NCBI GenBank assembly: GCA_964479125.1
Contig: CAYZJK010000003.1
Span: 1 to 56,370 of the forward strand
Direction: 5' to 3'
Length of the DNA stretch: 56,370 nt
Origin: CAYZJK01 sp964479125
GTDB taxonomy: Bacteria; Patescibacteriota; Saccharimonadia; Saccharimonadales; Saccharimonadaceae
The position numbers were made by a program, and so were the translations under genes. Numbering within the stretch: the stretch's first letter is position 1; each line of letters opens with the position of its first letter. Below the pieces are notes generated by a model. The model did no database searches, was not told the origin of the DNA, and was given only the letters and a program-made list of their open reading frames with translations. Positions 1 to 8,408 of this stretch are shown piece after piece.

Positions 1-771
1 ACTAAGGTTCAAGATCCGCCAACGCAGGCTGCAACTATTTCTGTGCCGGCCAATGGCGCAGCGTTTACTACTTCTCCAATTACAGTTAGCGGTATTTGTC
101 AGACCGGTTTATTAGTTCAAATCTATAATAATGGCGTAATGGTTGGCGCTGTTATGTGTGAAGGTGGAAGTTTCAGTCTTGAAGTGAGTTTATTCGCTGG
201 ATCCAATGAGCTTAGTGCTATGGTTTATGACGATCTAGGTCAGCCAGGGCCTATCTCTAATATTGCAACCGTACAATATAACGATACTAACCTCCAGGCG
301 TTTGGTGAGCTAGTTACGCTAACAAGTAACTATGGGCGACGCTCCGCTCCAGCCGGTGGACAATTAGTTTGGCCCCTTCAGCTAGCGGGCGGTAGTGGTC
401 CATATGCTTTTATGATTGACTGGGGTGACGGCACTGATACACAACTGCTAAGCCAATCGTTAGCCGGCTTAGTTAATATTGCTCACAATTATAAGCAGGC
501 AGGTATTTACCAGGTTAATATTCGGGTGGTTGATGCTAATGAAGTTTCTGCCTTCTTGCAGCTAATTGCTGTGTCTAGTGGCCAGGTTGATCCTAATGCT
601 CAAAAAGAAGAAGAGGAAGGTCCAGTTGGAGCTCGAGTTGAAGTGTTGTGGATTCCTGCTGCGATTGCTTTAGTTCTGTTGCTTCCGACTTTTTGGCTAG
701 GTAGGCGTAGTCAGGTTGTATCCCTACGAAATAAGATGCTTAAAGAGCGAGATAGTTATATAGATAAATAG
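1..771 (+). CDS. Membrane-anchored Ig-like/PKD surface protein (5' end missing)
   Basis: The frame is open to the left edge, so the N-terminus lies outside the window; the GTG at 43 is not a convincing start. The visible part has an Ig-like beta segment with an SPITVSG strand, then a PKD-type segment carrying the diagnostic DWGDGT turn, then an acidic linker and one hydrophobic helix (WIPAAIALVLLLPTFWL) followed by a basic cytoplasmic tail. This is the layout of a C-terminally anchored cell-surface protein whose outward domains bind glycans or proteins. It precedes two further exported proteins, which suggests a surface-structure locus. The exact ligand cannot be read from the sequence. Confidence 0.75.
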   Translation, partial: TKVQDPPTQAATISVPANGAAFTTSPITVSGICQTGLLVQIYNNGVMVGAVMCEGGSFSLEVSLFAGSNELSAMVYDDLGQPGPISNIATVQYNDTNLQAFGELVTLTSNYGRRSAPAGGQLVWPLQLAGGSGPYAFMIDWGDGTDTQLLSQSLAGLVNIAHNYKQAGIYQVNIRVVDANEVSAFLQLIAVSSGQVDPNAQKEEEEGPVGARVEVLWIPAAIALVLLLPTFWLGRRSQVVSLRNKMLKERDSYIDK

Positions 772-803
772 AAATCAATTTATTGTTAATTTAAGCGTAA
801 GCA

Positions 804-812
804 TGGTAAAAT
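804..812 (+). promoter_or_regulatory. Extended -10 promoter of the 865 gene
   Basis: TGgTAAAAT reads as an extended -10 element. The start codon at 865 is preceded by AAGGGGAG, so this transcript has a leader of about 45 bases. Confidence 0.45.
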
Positions 813-864
813 TAATGCATATTACGCTCGTGAGGGTGCGTAGGAAAATTAAGGGGAGAAAAAC

Positions 865-2016
865 ATGCAATCAGTAAAAGATGCTAGTCATCGTTTTGTA
901 TATGCTGCTATTGGTTTATTTGCAGTTATTACATTAGGTCTTGGCTTGTCTAGTTTAGGTGCCGGGGCAGCACAAGTAACCGAGCGTTCGGTTGAGCTTT
1001 CAAATACATCAAAGGCAGCACAAGGTGTTAACTATCGAGTGACATTTACACCGGTGGAAGCAGCTCAGGCTTTCGTATTAGAGTTTTGTGAAAACTCACC
1101 TGTCATCGGTGTAGCTTGTACAGCGCCAGCTGGGCTTGATGCATCTGAGGCGGTTATTGGTCAGAGCACACCTGGTTTTACCAAGGTGTCTTCAACCGCC
1201 AATAGAATCGTAGTTAGCAATGCGCTAGCTGCTAATACTCAGGCACAAGTAGATATCCAAGAAATGGTTAACCCAGACGACGCTGGTGCTATGTATATCC
1301 GTATTATTACCTTTGATACCGTAGGTAACGCTTCAGCTTCAACCTTTACATCACACCCAGGTAAGGTTGATGAAGGTGGTGCAGTAGTGGCAATTACAGA
1401 TACAATTGGTGTATCAGGTACAGTTCTCGAAAGCCTAACCTTCTGTGCTTCACAGAATGCTATTCCAGATGACTGTCAGACAGTAGAAACACCAACCTTA
1501 AGGCTAGGTGAGCCAACAGGTGATACTGTTGCGCTGCAGCCAGGTGTATTAAGTGAAGGTAGTATATTCGTACAGCTATCGACTAACGCTACAAGTGGAG
1601 CGGTAGTACGATTGAAGAGCACTGCTACAGACTGTGGTGGTCTACTGCGAGCTGGTGAGACAGATGCTTGCTACATCGAACCAGCACTAGATGACGATAT
1701 TCTAGTAGCTAATAATGATGCTAAGTTTGGTGTAAAGACAGCAGGCGCTACAGACACAGTTGGAGCTCTTAATACAACTGGAGTTCTTAAGCCAGTAACA
1801 GGCTCATTCTATAACAATGATACATTTGCTCTTAACTTTATCGAAAACAACGTAACTGGTGTAACTAGTACATTTGGTGATCCGTTTATCGACACTGATG
1901 GTAAGCCAGCTACTCATAAGAATATGGAGTTAACATTTGGTGCGTCAGTTAACAATGACACTCCAGCTGGTGTTTACTCAACAGATATCAGCATGATTGC
2001 TGTTGGTACATTCTAG
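865..2016 (+). CDS. Secreted beta-rich surface protein, unknown family
   Basis: 383 residues. There is an N-terminal signal/anchor (residues about 10-37, hydrophobic, ending GAGAA) and then a long Thr/Ser/Ala/Val-rich beta-type region with no obvious C-terminal anchor. Two cysteine clusters (near FCENSP and FCASQN) may form extracytoplasmic disulfides. The start is fixed by a good AAGGGGAG ribosome site. It lies between an Ig/PKD anchored protein and a DUF916-like protein, so it may be a secreted adhesin or a main surface-layer component. I do not recognise a named family and saw no WxL signature. Function is inferred only from export and context. Confidence 0.7.
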   Translation: MQSVKDASHRFVYAAIGLFAVITLGLGLSSLGAGAAQVTERSVELSNTSKAAQGVNYRVTFTPVEAAQAFVLEFCENSPVIGVACTAPAGLDASEAVIGQSTPGFTKVSSTANRIVVSNALAANTQAQVDIQEMVNPDDAGAMYIRIITFDTVGNASASTFTSHPGKVDEGGAVVAITDTIGVSGTVLESLTFCASQNAIPDDCQTVETPTLRLGEPTGDTVALQPGVLSEGSIFVQLSTNATSGAVVRLKSTATDCGGLLRAGETDACYIEPALDDDILVANNDAKFGVKTAGATDTVGALNTTGVLKPVTGSFYNNDTFALNFIENNVTGVTSTFGDPFIDTDGKPATHKNMELTFGASVNNDTPAGVYSTDISMIAVGTF

Positions 2017-2056
2017 TTCAAATCCAAACCCGTAAGCGACTGAAAGGAATATAATA

Positions 2057-3070
2057 ATGGTAGAGAAGAATCTACTTAGGCGAGGGCTTTTAGTAGCTAT
2101 GTCGCTAGTGACAGTTGCGTCACTAGCGCTGCTACCAGCAGTACCAGCCAGTGCCCAGGAAGCTGAAACTAATCAGCAGGGTAATAGTACATTAAAAGTA
2201 GCCCCACTACGTACTGATGTAGTAATGGATCCAGGTGAGACTAGGACTGTAAAGATTACAGTAACTAATCCAACTGATAAGGATCTAGTAGTTCGTCCAA
2301 TTCAGAACGACTTCATAGCTGAGGATGAAAAGGGTACTCCAGCTATCATTCTAAATGAGAACGAATTCGCTCCTAAGCACAGCCTGAAGCGGTTTATGAC
2401 TCCTCTAGAGAACCTTACCCTACCAGCTAGCGGTGCAACTACAGTCGATGTTGAGCTAGTAGTACCAGCTAACGCTCAGCCAGGCGGATATTTCGGCGCA
2501 GTTCGGTTTGATCCAATTGATCAATCTGGCGGCGGTCAGGTTAACCTTAATACAAGTATTGCTTCACTAATTCTACTCAGGGTTAGTGGTGATACACCTG
2601 AAAGACTAACACTTAGTGACTTTGAGGTTCAGCAGCAAGGACGTTCAAGTACTTGGTATATGGATGATGAGAATCTATCTGCTCTAGTACGCTTTGAAAA
2701 TACCAGCGCTGTGCAGCTTAGCCCAATGGGTAAGATCTCTGTCCTAAAGGGTGATGAGATTGTATACGAGTCAGACTTTAACGACCAGGATGTTAAGGAT
2801 GTGATTCTACCAGATAGCGCAAGGCGCTGGGAGATTCCAGTCGACGAGCTGGGTGGATTCGGTAAATATACTGCGATTGCAACATTTACATACGGCACAA
2901 AGAATCAGGTTGTAGAGGTTGAGTCTAGCTTCTGGATTATTCCTCGAGCTATGATTATCGGCGCTATCGCTGGATTAGTACTACTTATTGCAGCGATTGT
3001 AGGGCTAGTATTCTACTTCAAGAATCGTGGCGGTAAGAAGAAGTCTGTTCGTGGACGTGGTCGCGGCTAG
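2057..3070 (+). CDS. DUF916-like (WxL-interacting type) surface protein
   Basis: 337 residues. It has a signal peptide (residues 1-33, ending ASAQ), an Ig-like domain with the pattern DVVMDPGETRTVKITVTNP near residues 54-72, a second beta domain, a transmembrane helix at about 295-320 and a Lys/Arg-rich cytoplasmic tail. The order 'signal peptide, beta domain opening with a P-G-E-T strand, second beta domain, C-terminal helix' resembles the DUF916/DUF3324 proteins that partner WxL surface proteins in Firmicutes. The gene follows the 865 gene by 40 bases and has its own AAAGGAAT ribosome site, so the two are probably co-transcribed. A partner role with the 865 protein is an inference. Confidence 0.65.
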   Translation: MVEKNLLRRGLLVAMSLVTVASLALLPAVPASAQEAETNQQGNSTLKVAPLRTDVVMDPGETRTVKITVTNPTDKDLVVRPIQNDFIAEDEKGTPAIILNENEFAPKHSLKRFMTPLENLTLPASGATTVDVELVVPANAQPGGYFGAVRFDPIDQSGGGQVNLNTSIASLILLRVSGDTPERLTLSDFEVQQQGRSSTWYMDDENLSALVRFENTSAVQLSPMGKISVLKGDEIVYESDFNDQDVKDVILPDSARRWEIPVDELGGFGKYTAIATFTYGTKNQVVEVESSFWIIPRAMIIGAIAGLVLLIAAIVGLVFYFKNRGGKKKSVRGRGRG

Positions 3071-3089
3071 ATAAAACAAAAAAATAATC

Positions 3090-3127
3090 AAAACACCCAG
3101 AGGTAAGATCCTGGGTATTTTGTTTTA
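3090..3127 (+). terminator. Rho-independent terminator after the surface locus
   Basis: AAAACACCCAG and CTGGGTATTTT form the stem, followed by TGTTTTATTT. Confidence 0.85.
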
Positions 3128-3223
3128 TTTATAGAGTAGTTGTTACTTTTAATATTTTATGTCATAGCTAGTTTGGTGTATACTATCCGTTGGATGGGCG
3201 CACCTTAAAGCGCAAATACTACT

Positions 3224-3241
3224 ACCTGAAGGACAGGTGAG
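3224..3241 (+). promoter_or_regulatory. Possible Shine-Dalgarno-sequestering hairpin before thyX
   Basis: ACCT (3224-3227) can pair with AGGT (3235-3238). The AGGTGAG that serves the ATG at 3246 is therefore partly inside a small hairpin. Pairing is only 4-5 bp, so this is tentative. Confidence 0.3.
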
Positions 3242-3245
3242 AACA

Positions 3246-4358
3246 ATGCAGACTATGCTGCATGTTGATAAGTACAATATCAAAGTGTTGGCTGATTCAA
3301 TCAGCCCTCACGGTGTTCGACTCACTACGGTGGAGGCAACTTTTCCAAGGCTGATTCTATCTGAGGTGAATACTCATCGTATGTTTAGTCGAAATTCGGC
3401 TAGCACCAGAGCTATTCCGCTGTACAATCAGGTTTACAACGTCATGACCGACCCGTTTATTCCGGAGAGGTTTGGACGCAATAAGCCTGGTATGCAGCAC
3501 AGTGAAGTGCTGACTGGCGAAGAGGATGCTCGAGCTCGTATAAACTGGCTCAGGAATCGTGACCGAGCTGTCACGGGGCTCCTTGAGCTGGTTCTGGGTG
3601 AAGAAGTGATGTCCCGCACGTTTAGGTATGAGCCAGGTCGTGAATATGTTCCTGGTAAACACCTGATTGATAGCCTCGGAGAGCTCAAGCAAATCATTCC
3701 GAAGAGCAATCAGTCAGAGCGTGCAGCTGAAATGAATATGCTCAATGTACATAAGCAGCTAGCTGGACGAACAGTCGAGACCTTTATGTGGCATACGGCG
3801 ATTCTGACAGCAACGGAGTTTGATAACTTCTTTGCTCTACGAGACCATCCAGAGGCTCAGGGTGAAATTGCCCGAGTTGCTCGCATGATCAAGGCTGCAA
3901 TGAGTGCATCTGAGCCTATGTTTGTAGGTGAGGGTGAATGGCATCTGCCTTTGGTGGATGTTAATCAGCACAGTAGTCTCGAGGAGGCTATTAAGTCATC
4001 TGTGGCTCGAGTGGCAGCAACTAGCTACAATCGTCATAATCAGATACATCAAATCGGTGACTCTGAGGATGCGCTTCGAGAGCTGGTGAGTAGGGAGATT
4101 CGAAGGTATGAAGGCTTGCGCTCAGCGGGTCACATGTCTCCGTTCGAGCATCAGGCAACTCCCTTTATGAGTATTGAATGGGAGTATCGACGCCAGCTGC
4201 AGAACTATGCTGACTACTTGGGTCAAAAAATGATGATTCAGGATTATCATCGAAAGGATGTGTTTGATTCGCTTGACCGTATGGGTAACTTCCGTGGTTG
4301 GACTCAGGAGCGTAAGCTGATTCCCAACGAGGATAATTTTGCGAAGGTGGTGCAGTAA
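3246..4358 (+). CDS. thyX: Flavin-dependent thymidylate synthase, long phage-type ThyX
   Basis: 370 residues from the ATG at 3246, chosen over the GTG at 3237 because AGGTGAG sits just upstream of it. ThyX makes dTMP from dUMP using methylenetetrahydrofolate and FAD. The core segment NTHRMFSRNSASTRAIP matches the ThyX nucleotide/flavin motif in the form found in large phages and some bacteria, and the C-terminal GNFRGW followed by RKLIPNE is also typical of that branch. Canonical ThyX is about 220-250 residues, so this is the long form, with a C-terminal half containing a second ThyX-like region. The gene is a single transcription unit between two terminators, and its leucine codons (CTC, CTG) differ from those of neighbouring genes, which may indicate transfer. 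Confidence 0.8.
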   Translation: MQTMLHVDKYNIKVLADSISPHGVRLTTVEATFPRLILSEVNTHRMFSRNSASTRAIPLYNQVYNVMTDPFIPERFGRNKPGMQHSEVLTGEEDARARINWLRNRDRAVTGLLELVLGEEVMSRTFRYEPGREYVPGKHLIDSLGELKQIIPKSNQSERAAEMNMLNVHKQLAGRTVETFMWHTAILTATEFDNFFALRDHPEAQGEIARVARMIKAAMSASEPMFVGEGEWHLPLVDVNQHSSLEEAIKSSVARVAATSYNRHNQIHQIGDSEDALRELVSREIRRYEGLRSAGHMSPFEHQATPFMSIEWEYRRQLQNYADYLGQKMMIQDYHRKDVFDSLDRMGNFRGWTQERKLIPNEDNFAKVVQ

Positions 4359-4363
4359 CCATT

Positions 4364-4402
4364 AGCCTAGAGAAGATACGTAGTATCAACCCTAGGCTTT
4401 TT
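4364..4402 (+). terminator. Terminator after thyX
   Basis: AGCCTAG and CTAGGCT enclose an inner GATAC/GTATC stem and are followed by TTTTTC. Confidence 0.85.
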
Positions 4403-4455
4403 CATTTATAGATTAATGGCTGCTATGCTCTGCGTGTGAGATTTTGGTTTATTGT

Positions 4456-4464
4456 TGGTATAGT
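4456..4464 (+). promoter_or_regulatory. Extended -10 promoter, leaderless ABC gene
   Basis: TGgTATAGT ends 6 bases before the ATG at 4471 and no ribosome site lies between, so transcription should begin at or next to the start codon. Confidence 0.6.
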
Positions 4465-4470
4465 TAAAGC

Positions 4471-4800
4471 ATGAACGTTATAGAAGTTAAATCTTTATCC
4501 AAAAGCTTTGGATCGGTACAAGCGCTAGATGGGCTTGATCTAGTTGTTAAAAAAGGAGAGATTCATGGCTTTTTAGGTCCGAATGGATCTGGTAAATCTA
4601 CAACCATTAGAACTCTTCTAGGTCTAATTAAGAAAAGCGATGGTGAAGCTAAGTTATTTGATGGTGACCCATGGCATGATGCGGTTAATCTGCATAGAAG
4701 GCTAGCTTATGTGCCGGGGGATGTTAGTTTCTGGCCTAATTTGACTGGTGGCGAAATAATAGATATTCTAGCTAGTCTTCGAGGTGGAGTTAATGAGGAG
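4471..4800 (+). CDS. ABC exporter ATP-binding protein (3' part lost in gap)
   Basis: The first 110 residues of an ABC-2-type exporter ATPase. Walker A GPNGSGKST is at residues 36-44, preceded by a typical A-loop/strand region, and the Q-loop region follows near the gap. The Walker B and signature motifs fall in the 100-N gap. With the permease beyond the gap it would form an exporter of the drug/polyketide-antibiotic type. Start choice: the ATG at 4471 lies 6 bases after an extended -10 box, so translation is probably leaderless. Any reading frame running through the Ns is artificial. Confidence 0.85.
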
Positions 4801-4900
4801 NNNNNNNNNNNNNNNNNNNNNNNNNNNNNNNNNNNNNNNNNNNNNNNNNNNNNNNNNNNNNNNNNNNNNNNNNNNNNNNNNNNNNNNNNNNNNNNNNNNN
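4801..4900. other. Assembly gap, true size unknown
   Basis: Exactly 100 Ns. The flanks share no sequence, and most of an ABC ATPase plus the start of its permease must be missing, so this gap hides real sequence. Confidence 0.95.
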
Positions 4901-6193
4901 TCGCAGGAGATTATTCTTTCTGCGCCGGTTAGTCGTAGCGCAAGTCTTGTGGCAGCAGTGTTGGTTGCTCTAGTTGTTAATGTGGTGATTGCTCTGGCTA
5001 TTGGTTTATCTTTTAGCTTCTTTACCGAGTACTGGAGTGTAGAGCAGGCATGGCTTTATGGTATAGCTTTTGGTGTGTTCGGTCTTCTATGGGCTGGTAT
5101 TGCGGCTGTAGTAGCGCAGTTAGTTGAAGGCGCTAGAACAGCCAACGGAATATTAGGCTCGCTGCTAGGAATAAGCTTCATCGTAAGAGGGGTGGGTGAT
5201 TTTCTAGGAGAAGTAGAGCTTAACGGATCTGTCAGTCCGCACTGGATAAGTTACTTTAGTCCGCTAGGTTGGTTGCAGCAGGTTAGGCCGTTAACTTTTC
5301 CTGATTGGTTGCCGGTTGCAATTATGTTTGTCGTGTCGCTAGGCTTATTGGCGTTGTCATATAGACTGGTGACAACCAGAGACGTTGGTAGCGGGGTATT
5401 ACCAGCTCGACCCGGTAATCTAAGAGCTAGTCGACCTCTTAAAACTCTTGAAGGGTTGGTTTGGTATTTGCATAAAAATATATTTATAGCTTACTTACTA
5501 GGAAGCTTGCTGATGGTCGGTATTGTTGGTGCACTAGTAACCGAGATTTCTGATATTTACGAGAGTTCGGAGGAGATGCAGGCGGTAATTGTAGCGATGG
5601 GTGGATCAGGTGATATGACAGCAGCCTACCTATCGGCTATGCTGACAATGACTGTCTTGATAGTAGTAGGCTACGCAATTAACGCCCTCGAGAAGATGAA
5701 GAATGAGGAGGCTGGTGGTAGGCTGGAAAACGTTCTAGCTACCTCAGTGTCTAAGGTTAAATGGCTAGGACTTAATGTGGCTTTTGTTGTAGTGGCCGTA
5801 GCGTTTATCTTAGCTGTGTCTGGTGGTATTATGGCGCTAATAGTTAACTTGGTGTCTGATCTTGACGTCAGTACTGCAGAGTATGTATTGGCCGGATTAT
5901 CCTACCTACCACTAGTTTTAGCGGTAATTGGTGGATATGTTTTCTTGTATAGTCTTTTGCCTAGAGTAGTTAGTGTAATTGCTTGGATATACTTTGGCTT
6001 CATGTTGTTCGTTACTTGGATTGGTCCAATGCTTGGTTTAGATGAATGGATTATGAATCTGTCTTTATTTGAGCATGTTCCATCAGCACCTGTTGAGTCG
6101 ATAGATTACGGAGTAGTGGGAGTTATGACGGCAATCGGACTCAGCTTGATTCTAGTTGGATTAGCCATCTGGCGCAGGCGAGATCTAGTTTAG
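4901..6193 (+). CDS. ABC exporter permease (5' part lost in gap)
   Basis: 430 residues remain. About ten hydrophobic segments occur as two similar halves, the arrangement of the large 'exporter of polyketide antibiotics' permeases (TnrB3-like) in which one polypeptide carries 12 helices. The N-terminal helices are missing. The partner is the ATPase at 4471. The stop overlaps the stop of the convergent gene on the other strand (6190-6193). Likely substrates are hydrophobic toxins or antibiotics, a role known for the family and not shown here. Confidence 0.8.
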   Translation, partial: SQEIILSAPVSRSASLVAAVLVALVVNVVIALAIGLSFSFFTEYWSVEQAWLYGIAFGVFGLLWAGIAAVVAQLVEGARTANGILGSLLGISFIVRGVGDFLGEVELNGSVSPHWISYFSPLGWLQQVRPLTFPDWLPVAIMFVVSLGLLALSYRLVTTRDVGSGVLPARPGNLRASRPLKTLEGLVWYLHKNIFIAYLLGSLLMVGIVGALVTEISDIYESSEEMQAVIVAMGGSGDMTAAYLSAMLTMTVLIVVGYAINALEKMKNEEAGGRLENVLATSVSKVKWLGLNVAFVVVAVAFILAVSGGIMALIVNLVSDLDVSTAEYVLAGLSYLPLVLAVIGGYVFLYSLLPRVVSVIAWIYFGFMLFVTWIGPMLGLDEWIMNLSLFEHVPSAPVESIDYGVVGVMTAIGLSLILVGLAIWRRRDLV

Positions 6194-6840
6194 TTTTCAA
6201 GCGCTTGGCGTAGGCGAGGTAGTGGAAGGTTAGCGCCAAATACTGGCCCACCTGCTTCTAGTGCACGCCCCTTAACGAGGTCGCCGATTGGAAGTGGATC
6301 AAACCCAATCCGGTCGATTAGCTCACTGACTGTTTCGATATCTTTTTGATTATCTCCAGCTAGAGCTATCGCTTTTCGCCCAGCCTTAGTTTTTGGTCGA
6401 GCTTCATCAAGTAGGTTATGATAACCCATATGGTTAAGTGCTTTAACTACCCTAGAATCAGATAGGAATTCTTGAACAGCTTCACTAGAGCTAAGGTCGC
6501 CTGGTATAAAGTCAGAGCGATCTCCATCTACTTCCCACCAATGGTTCATAGCATCAATCACAAGCTTTCCAGTCATCTCTTTCTTAGGTAGGGTCTTAAA
6601 CCTACTTAAAGGTAGAGCCAGGATGATAATGTCAGCTTCATTAGCAGCTTCGGACTTTTCTTTAGCTTCAGCTCCAGGGGTAATAACTGATACGGTTAGT
6701 CTTATCTTTTCAGGGTCGCCAGAACCAGCTAGCGTAACTTTATAGCCGGCTTTAAGGAATAGTTGAGCTAGTACAGTGCCGAGTTTGCCGGCTCCGATGA
6801 TAGCTATCTTAGGTAGTTCGTTAGTGCTACTTGTCGGCAT
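6190..6840 (-). CDS. NAD(P)-binding oxidoreductase, F420-reductase/NpdG-like fold
   Basis: 216 residues. The Rossmann motif GAGKLGTVLAQLFLKAGY is at about 16-33, followed by ADIIILALPL, the usual layout of F420-dependent NADP oxidoreductase-fold proteins. The start overlaps the end of the LLM flavin oxidoreductase by 14 bases, so the pair is translationally coupled. It may reduce a flavin-type or other small substrate with NADPH, perhaps to supply the LLM enzyme. No F420 biosynthesis gene is in the window, so use of F420 itself is unlikely to be self-supported. Confidence 0.75.
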   Translation of the reverse strand: MPTSSTNELPKIAIIGAGKLGTVLAQLFLKAGYKVTLAGSGDPEKIRLTVSVITPGAEAKEKSEAANEADIIILALPLSRFKTLPKKEMTGKLVIDAMNHWWEVDGDRSDFIPGDLSSSEAVQEFLSDSRVVKALNHMGYHNLLDEARPKTKAGRKAIALAGDNQKDIETVSELIDRIGFDPLPIGDLVKGRALEAGGPVFGANLPLPRLRQALEN

Positions 6841-7897
6841 CAGACTGCTTCTCTTTTAGTAGTTCAATTACACGAGGGATAACCTCCTCACCGTATAGGC
6901 GAATAGTCTCTGCTCGTTCTTCGGTTGGTACTGGTCCAAAGCCGTAGACTAGGTCAAATCTTTTGGCACCTAGTATATCCATAGTGCGTGCAATCTTTTG
7001 AGCTACAGTCTCAGGTGAACCGACATACATTGAGCCTGTTTTAACTTCCTGGAGGAATTGATCACGAGCCATTGGCTGCCAGCCTCTGGTTTTACCAATT
7101 TTATCCATGGCAGTTTTAATGTACTTGAAACCTTTATCGACTGCTTCTTCGTCGGTCTTGGCGATAAATCCAGGAGAATGAAGTCCAATTGGAAATGTCT
7201 TTTTACCAAGGTCTTCAGCCGCCCGTTTATATAAATCGGTGAAAGCTTTGAAGCGATCAGGTGATCCACCAATAATTGCAAACATAATAGGGAATTCATA
7301 AGCAGCGGCTCTGACGACAGATTGTGGTGATCCACCAACTCCAACCATGACATCTAGGCCGTTTTCGGTCTTCGGGAAGATATCTGCATTATCTAAGCTA
7401 GCTCTCGTTGAGCCACTCCAGGTGACTGGCTTTTCTTTAATAATTTTAGAGAATAGGTCGATCTTCTCTTCAAATAGAACTTCGTAGTCACGTAAGCTAT
7501 AGCCAAATAATGGGAATGATTCTGTGAATGAGCCACGACCTAGCATTACTTGAGCGCGACCGTTAGATATAGCATCAATCGTTGCGAATTGCTGGAAGAC
7601 TCGCACTGGATCCTCTGAGCTAAGCACTGTTACCGCGGTGCCAAGTTTAATCTTTTCAGTTACAGTTGCGATAGAAGCTAGAACTGTAGTAGGGCTTGAG
7701 ATTGCATATTCTTCACGGTGGTGTTCACCTAGAGAGATAACATCGACGCCTAGTTTATCAGCTAGTTTAGCTTCTTCGACAACTAGTCGAAGGGCTTCAG
7801 CGTAGGTAGTGGTCTTGCCGTCTGGGTTGACGGCTAGGTCGCCAAAGGTGTCTAAGCCGAATTCGTAATCTTGTCGTGTAATAGTTTTCTTGGTCAT
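6827..7897 (-). CDS. LLM-class (luciferase-like) flavin-dependent oxidoreductase
   Basis: 356 residues. This is a TIM-barrel monooxygenase of the bacterial luciferase family: SLGEHHREEY near residue 55 and IKLGTAVTVLSSEDPVRV near 82-99 are typical LLM segments, and VMLGRGSF follows. Such enzymes use FMNH2 (or F420) supplied by a partner reductase. Candidate partners are the coupled NAD(P)-binding protein downstream and the FMN reductase at 8409. It is divergent from an arsR-type gene, and the 188-base region between them is AT-rich with inverted and direct repeats. This arrangement suggests regulation of both sides by the ArsR protein. The substrate is unknown. Confidence 0.85.
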   Translation of the reverse strand: MTKKTITRQDYEFGLDTFGDLAVNPDGKTTTYAEALRLVVEEAKLADKLGVDVISLGEHHREEYAISSPTTVLASIATVTEKIKLGTAVTVLSSEDPVRVFQQFATIDAISNGRAQVMLGRGSFTESFPLFGYSLRDYEVLFEEKIDLFSKIIKEKPVTWSGSTRASLDNADIFPKTENGLDVMVGVGGSPQSVVRAAAYEFPIMFAIIGGSPDRFKAFTDLYKRAAEDLGKKTFPIGLHSPGFIAKTDEEAVDKGFKYIKTAMDKIGKTRGWQPMARDQFLQEVKTGSMYVGSPETVAQKIARTMDILGAKRFDLVYGFGPVPTEERAETIRLYGEEVIPRVIELLKEKQSDADK

Positions 7898-8039
7898 AAA
7901 ATCCTTCTCTTGGTTTAAATATGCAATCTGTATATGTAGCTATTATAAACTAAACATCGAAATATTTAAATGTTTAGATATTTATCTTGAAAAATAACAG
8001 GGGTGGTAATAGTATTGAGGGAGTAAAAACTCAATTTAT

Positions 8040-8068
8040 ATATTGATATATTTAAATATATTGATATA
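8040..8068 (+). promoter_or_regulatory. Candidate ArsR operator (direct repeats)
   Basis: ATATTGATATA occurs at 8040-8050 and again at 8058-8068, 18 bases apart, around a TATTTAAATA palindrome. It lies directly upstream of the arsR-type start. A second inverted repeat, TAAACAT/ATGTTTA, sits nearer the LLM gene (about 7951-7976). Confidence 0.5.
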
Positions 8069-8085
8069 GTAAAGGAAAGAGGCGT

Positions 8086-8376
8086 ATGAAAGACGAAGCA
8101 AGCCCACAAGCAATTGAACTACTTAAAGCATTGGCTGATGATGTTCGATTAAGTGTGGCAAAATTTGTCTCTTCTTCGTCTGGGGCCGTTCCTAGCTGCG
8201 ATGTTATCCAGTCTTGTTCAAAGAGACTAGAGCTTTCACAGCCAGCAATGAGTCATCACTTTAAAAAACTAGTTGATGCTAAGGTTCTCATTACCGAAAA
8301 ACGAGGTACACAAAACTTCTATAAGTTTAATCGTGAATTGGTTGAGGGTTACGGTATTAACGTAGATAAGCTCTAA
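8086..8376 (+). CDS. ArsR-family transcriptional regulator
   Basis: 96 residues, the usual size of a one-domain winged helix protein. ELLKALADDVRLSVAKFV is the characteristic first helix, and QPAMSHHFKKLVDAKVL at about 59-75 is the recognition helix region. Cysteines (CDVIQSC, about residues 40-46) could act as a redox or metal sensor; that is an inference. AAGGAAAGAGGC precedes the ATG. It is followed after 32 bases by an FMN reductase and is divergent from an LLM oxidoreductase, so it probably controls a redox-stress module. Confidence 0.85.
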   Translation: MKDEASPQAIELLKALADDVRLSVAKFVSSSSGAVPSCDVIQSCSKRLELSQPAMSHHFKKLVDAKVLITEKRGTQNFYKFNRELVEGYGINVDKL

Positions 8377-8408
8377 CAGTAAATTAGTAAAAAGGGGAAG
8401 CAAGAACA

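Noticed and set aside
4784..6193. One long ORF running through the Ns from ATPase side to permease
   Set aside because: The 100 Ns are placeholder sequence; the ATPase and permease are different genes and each is truncated at the gap.
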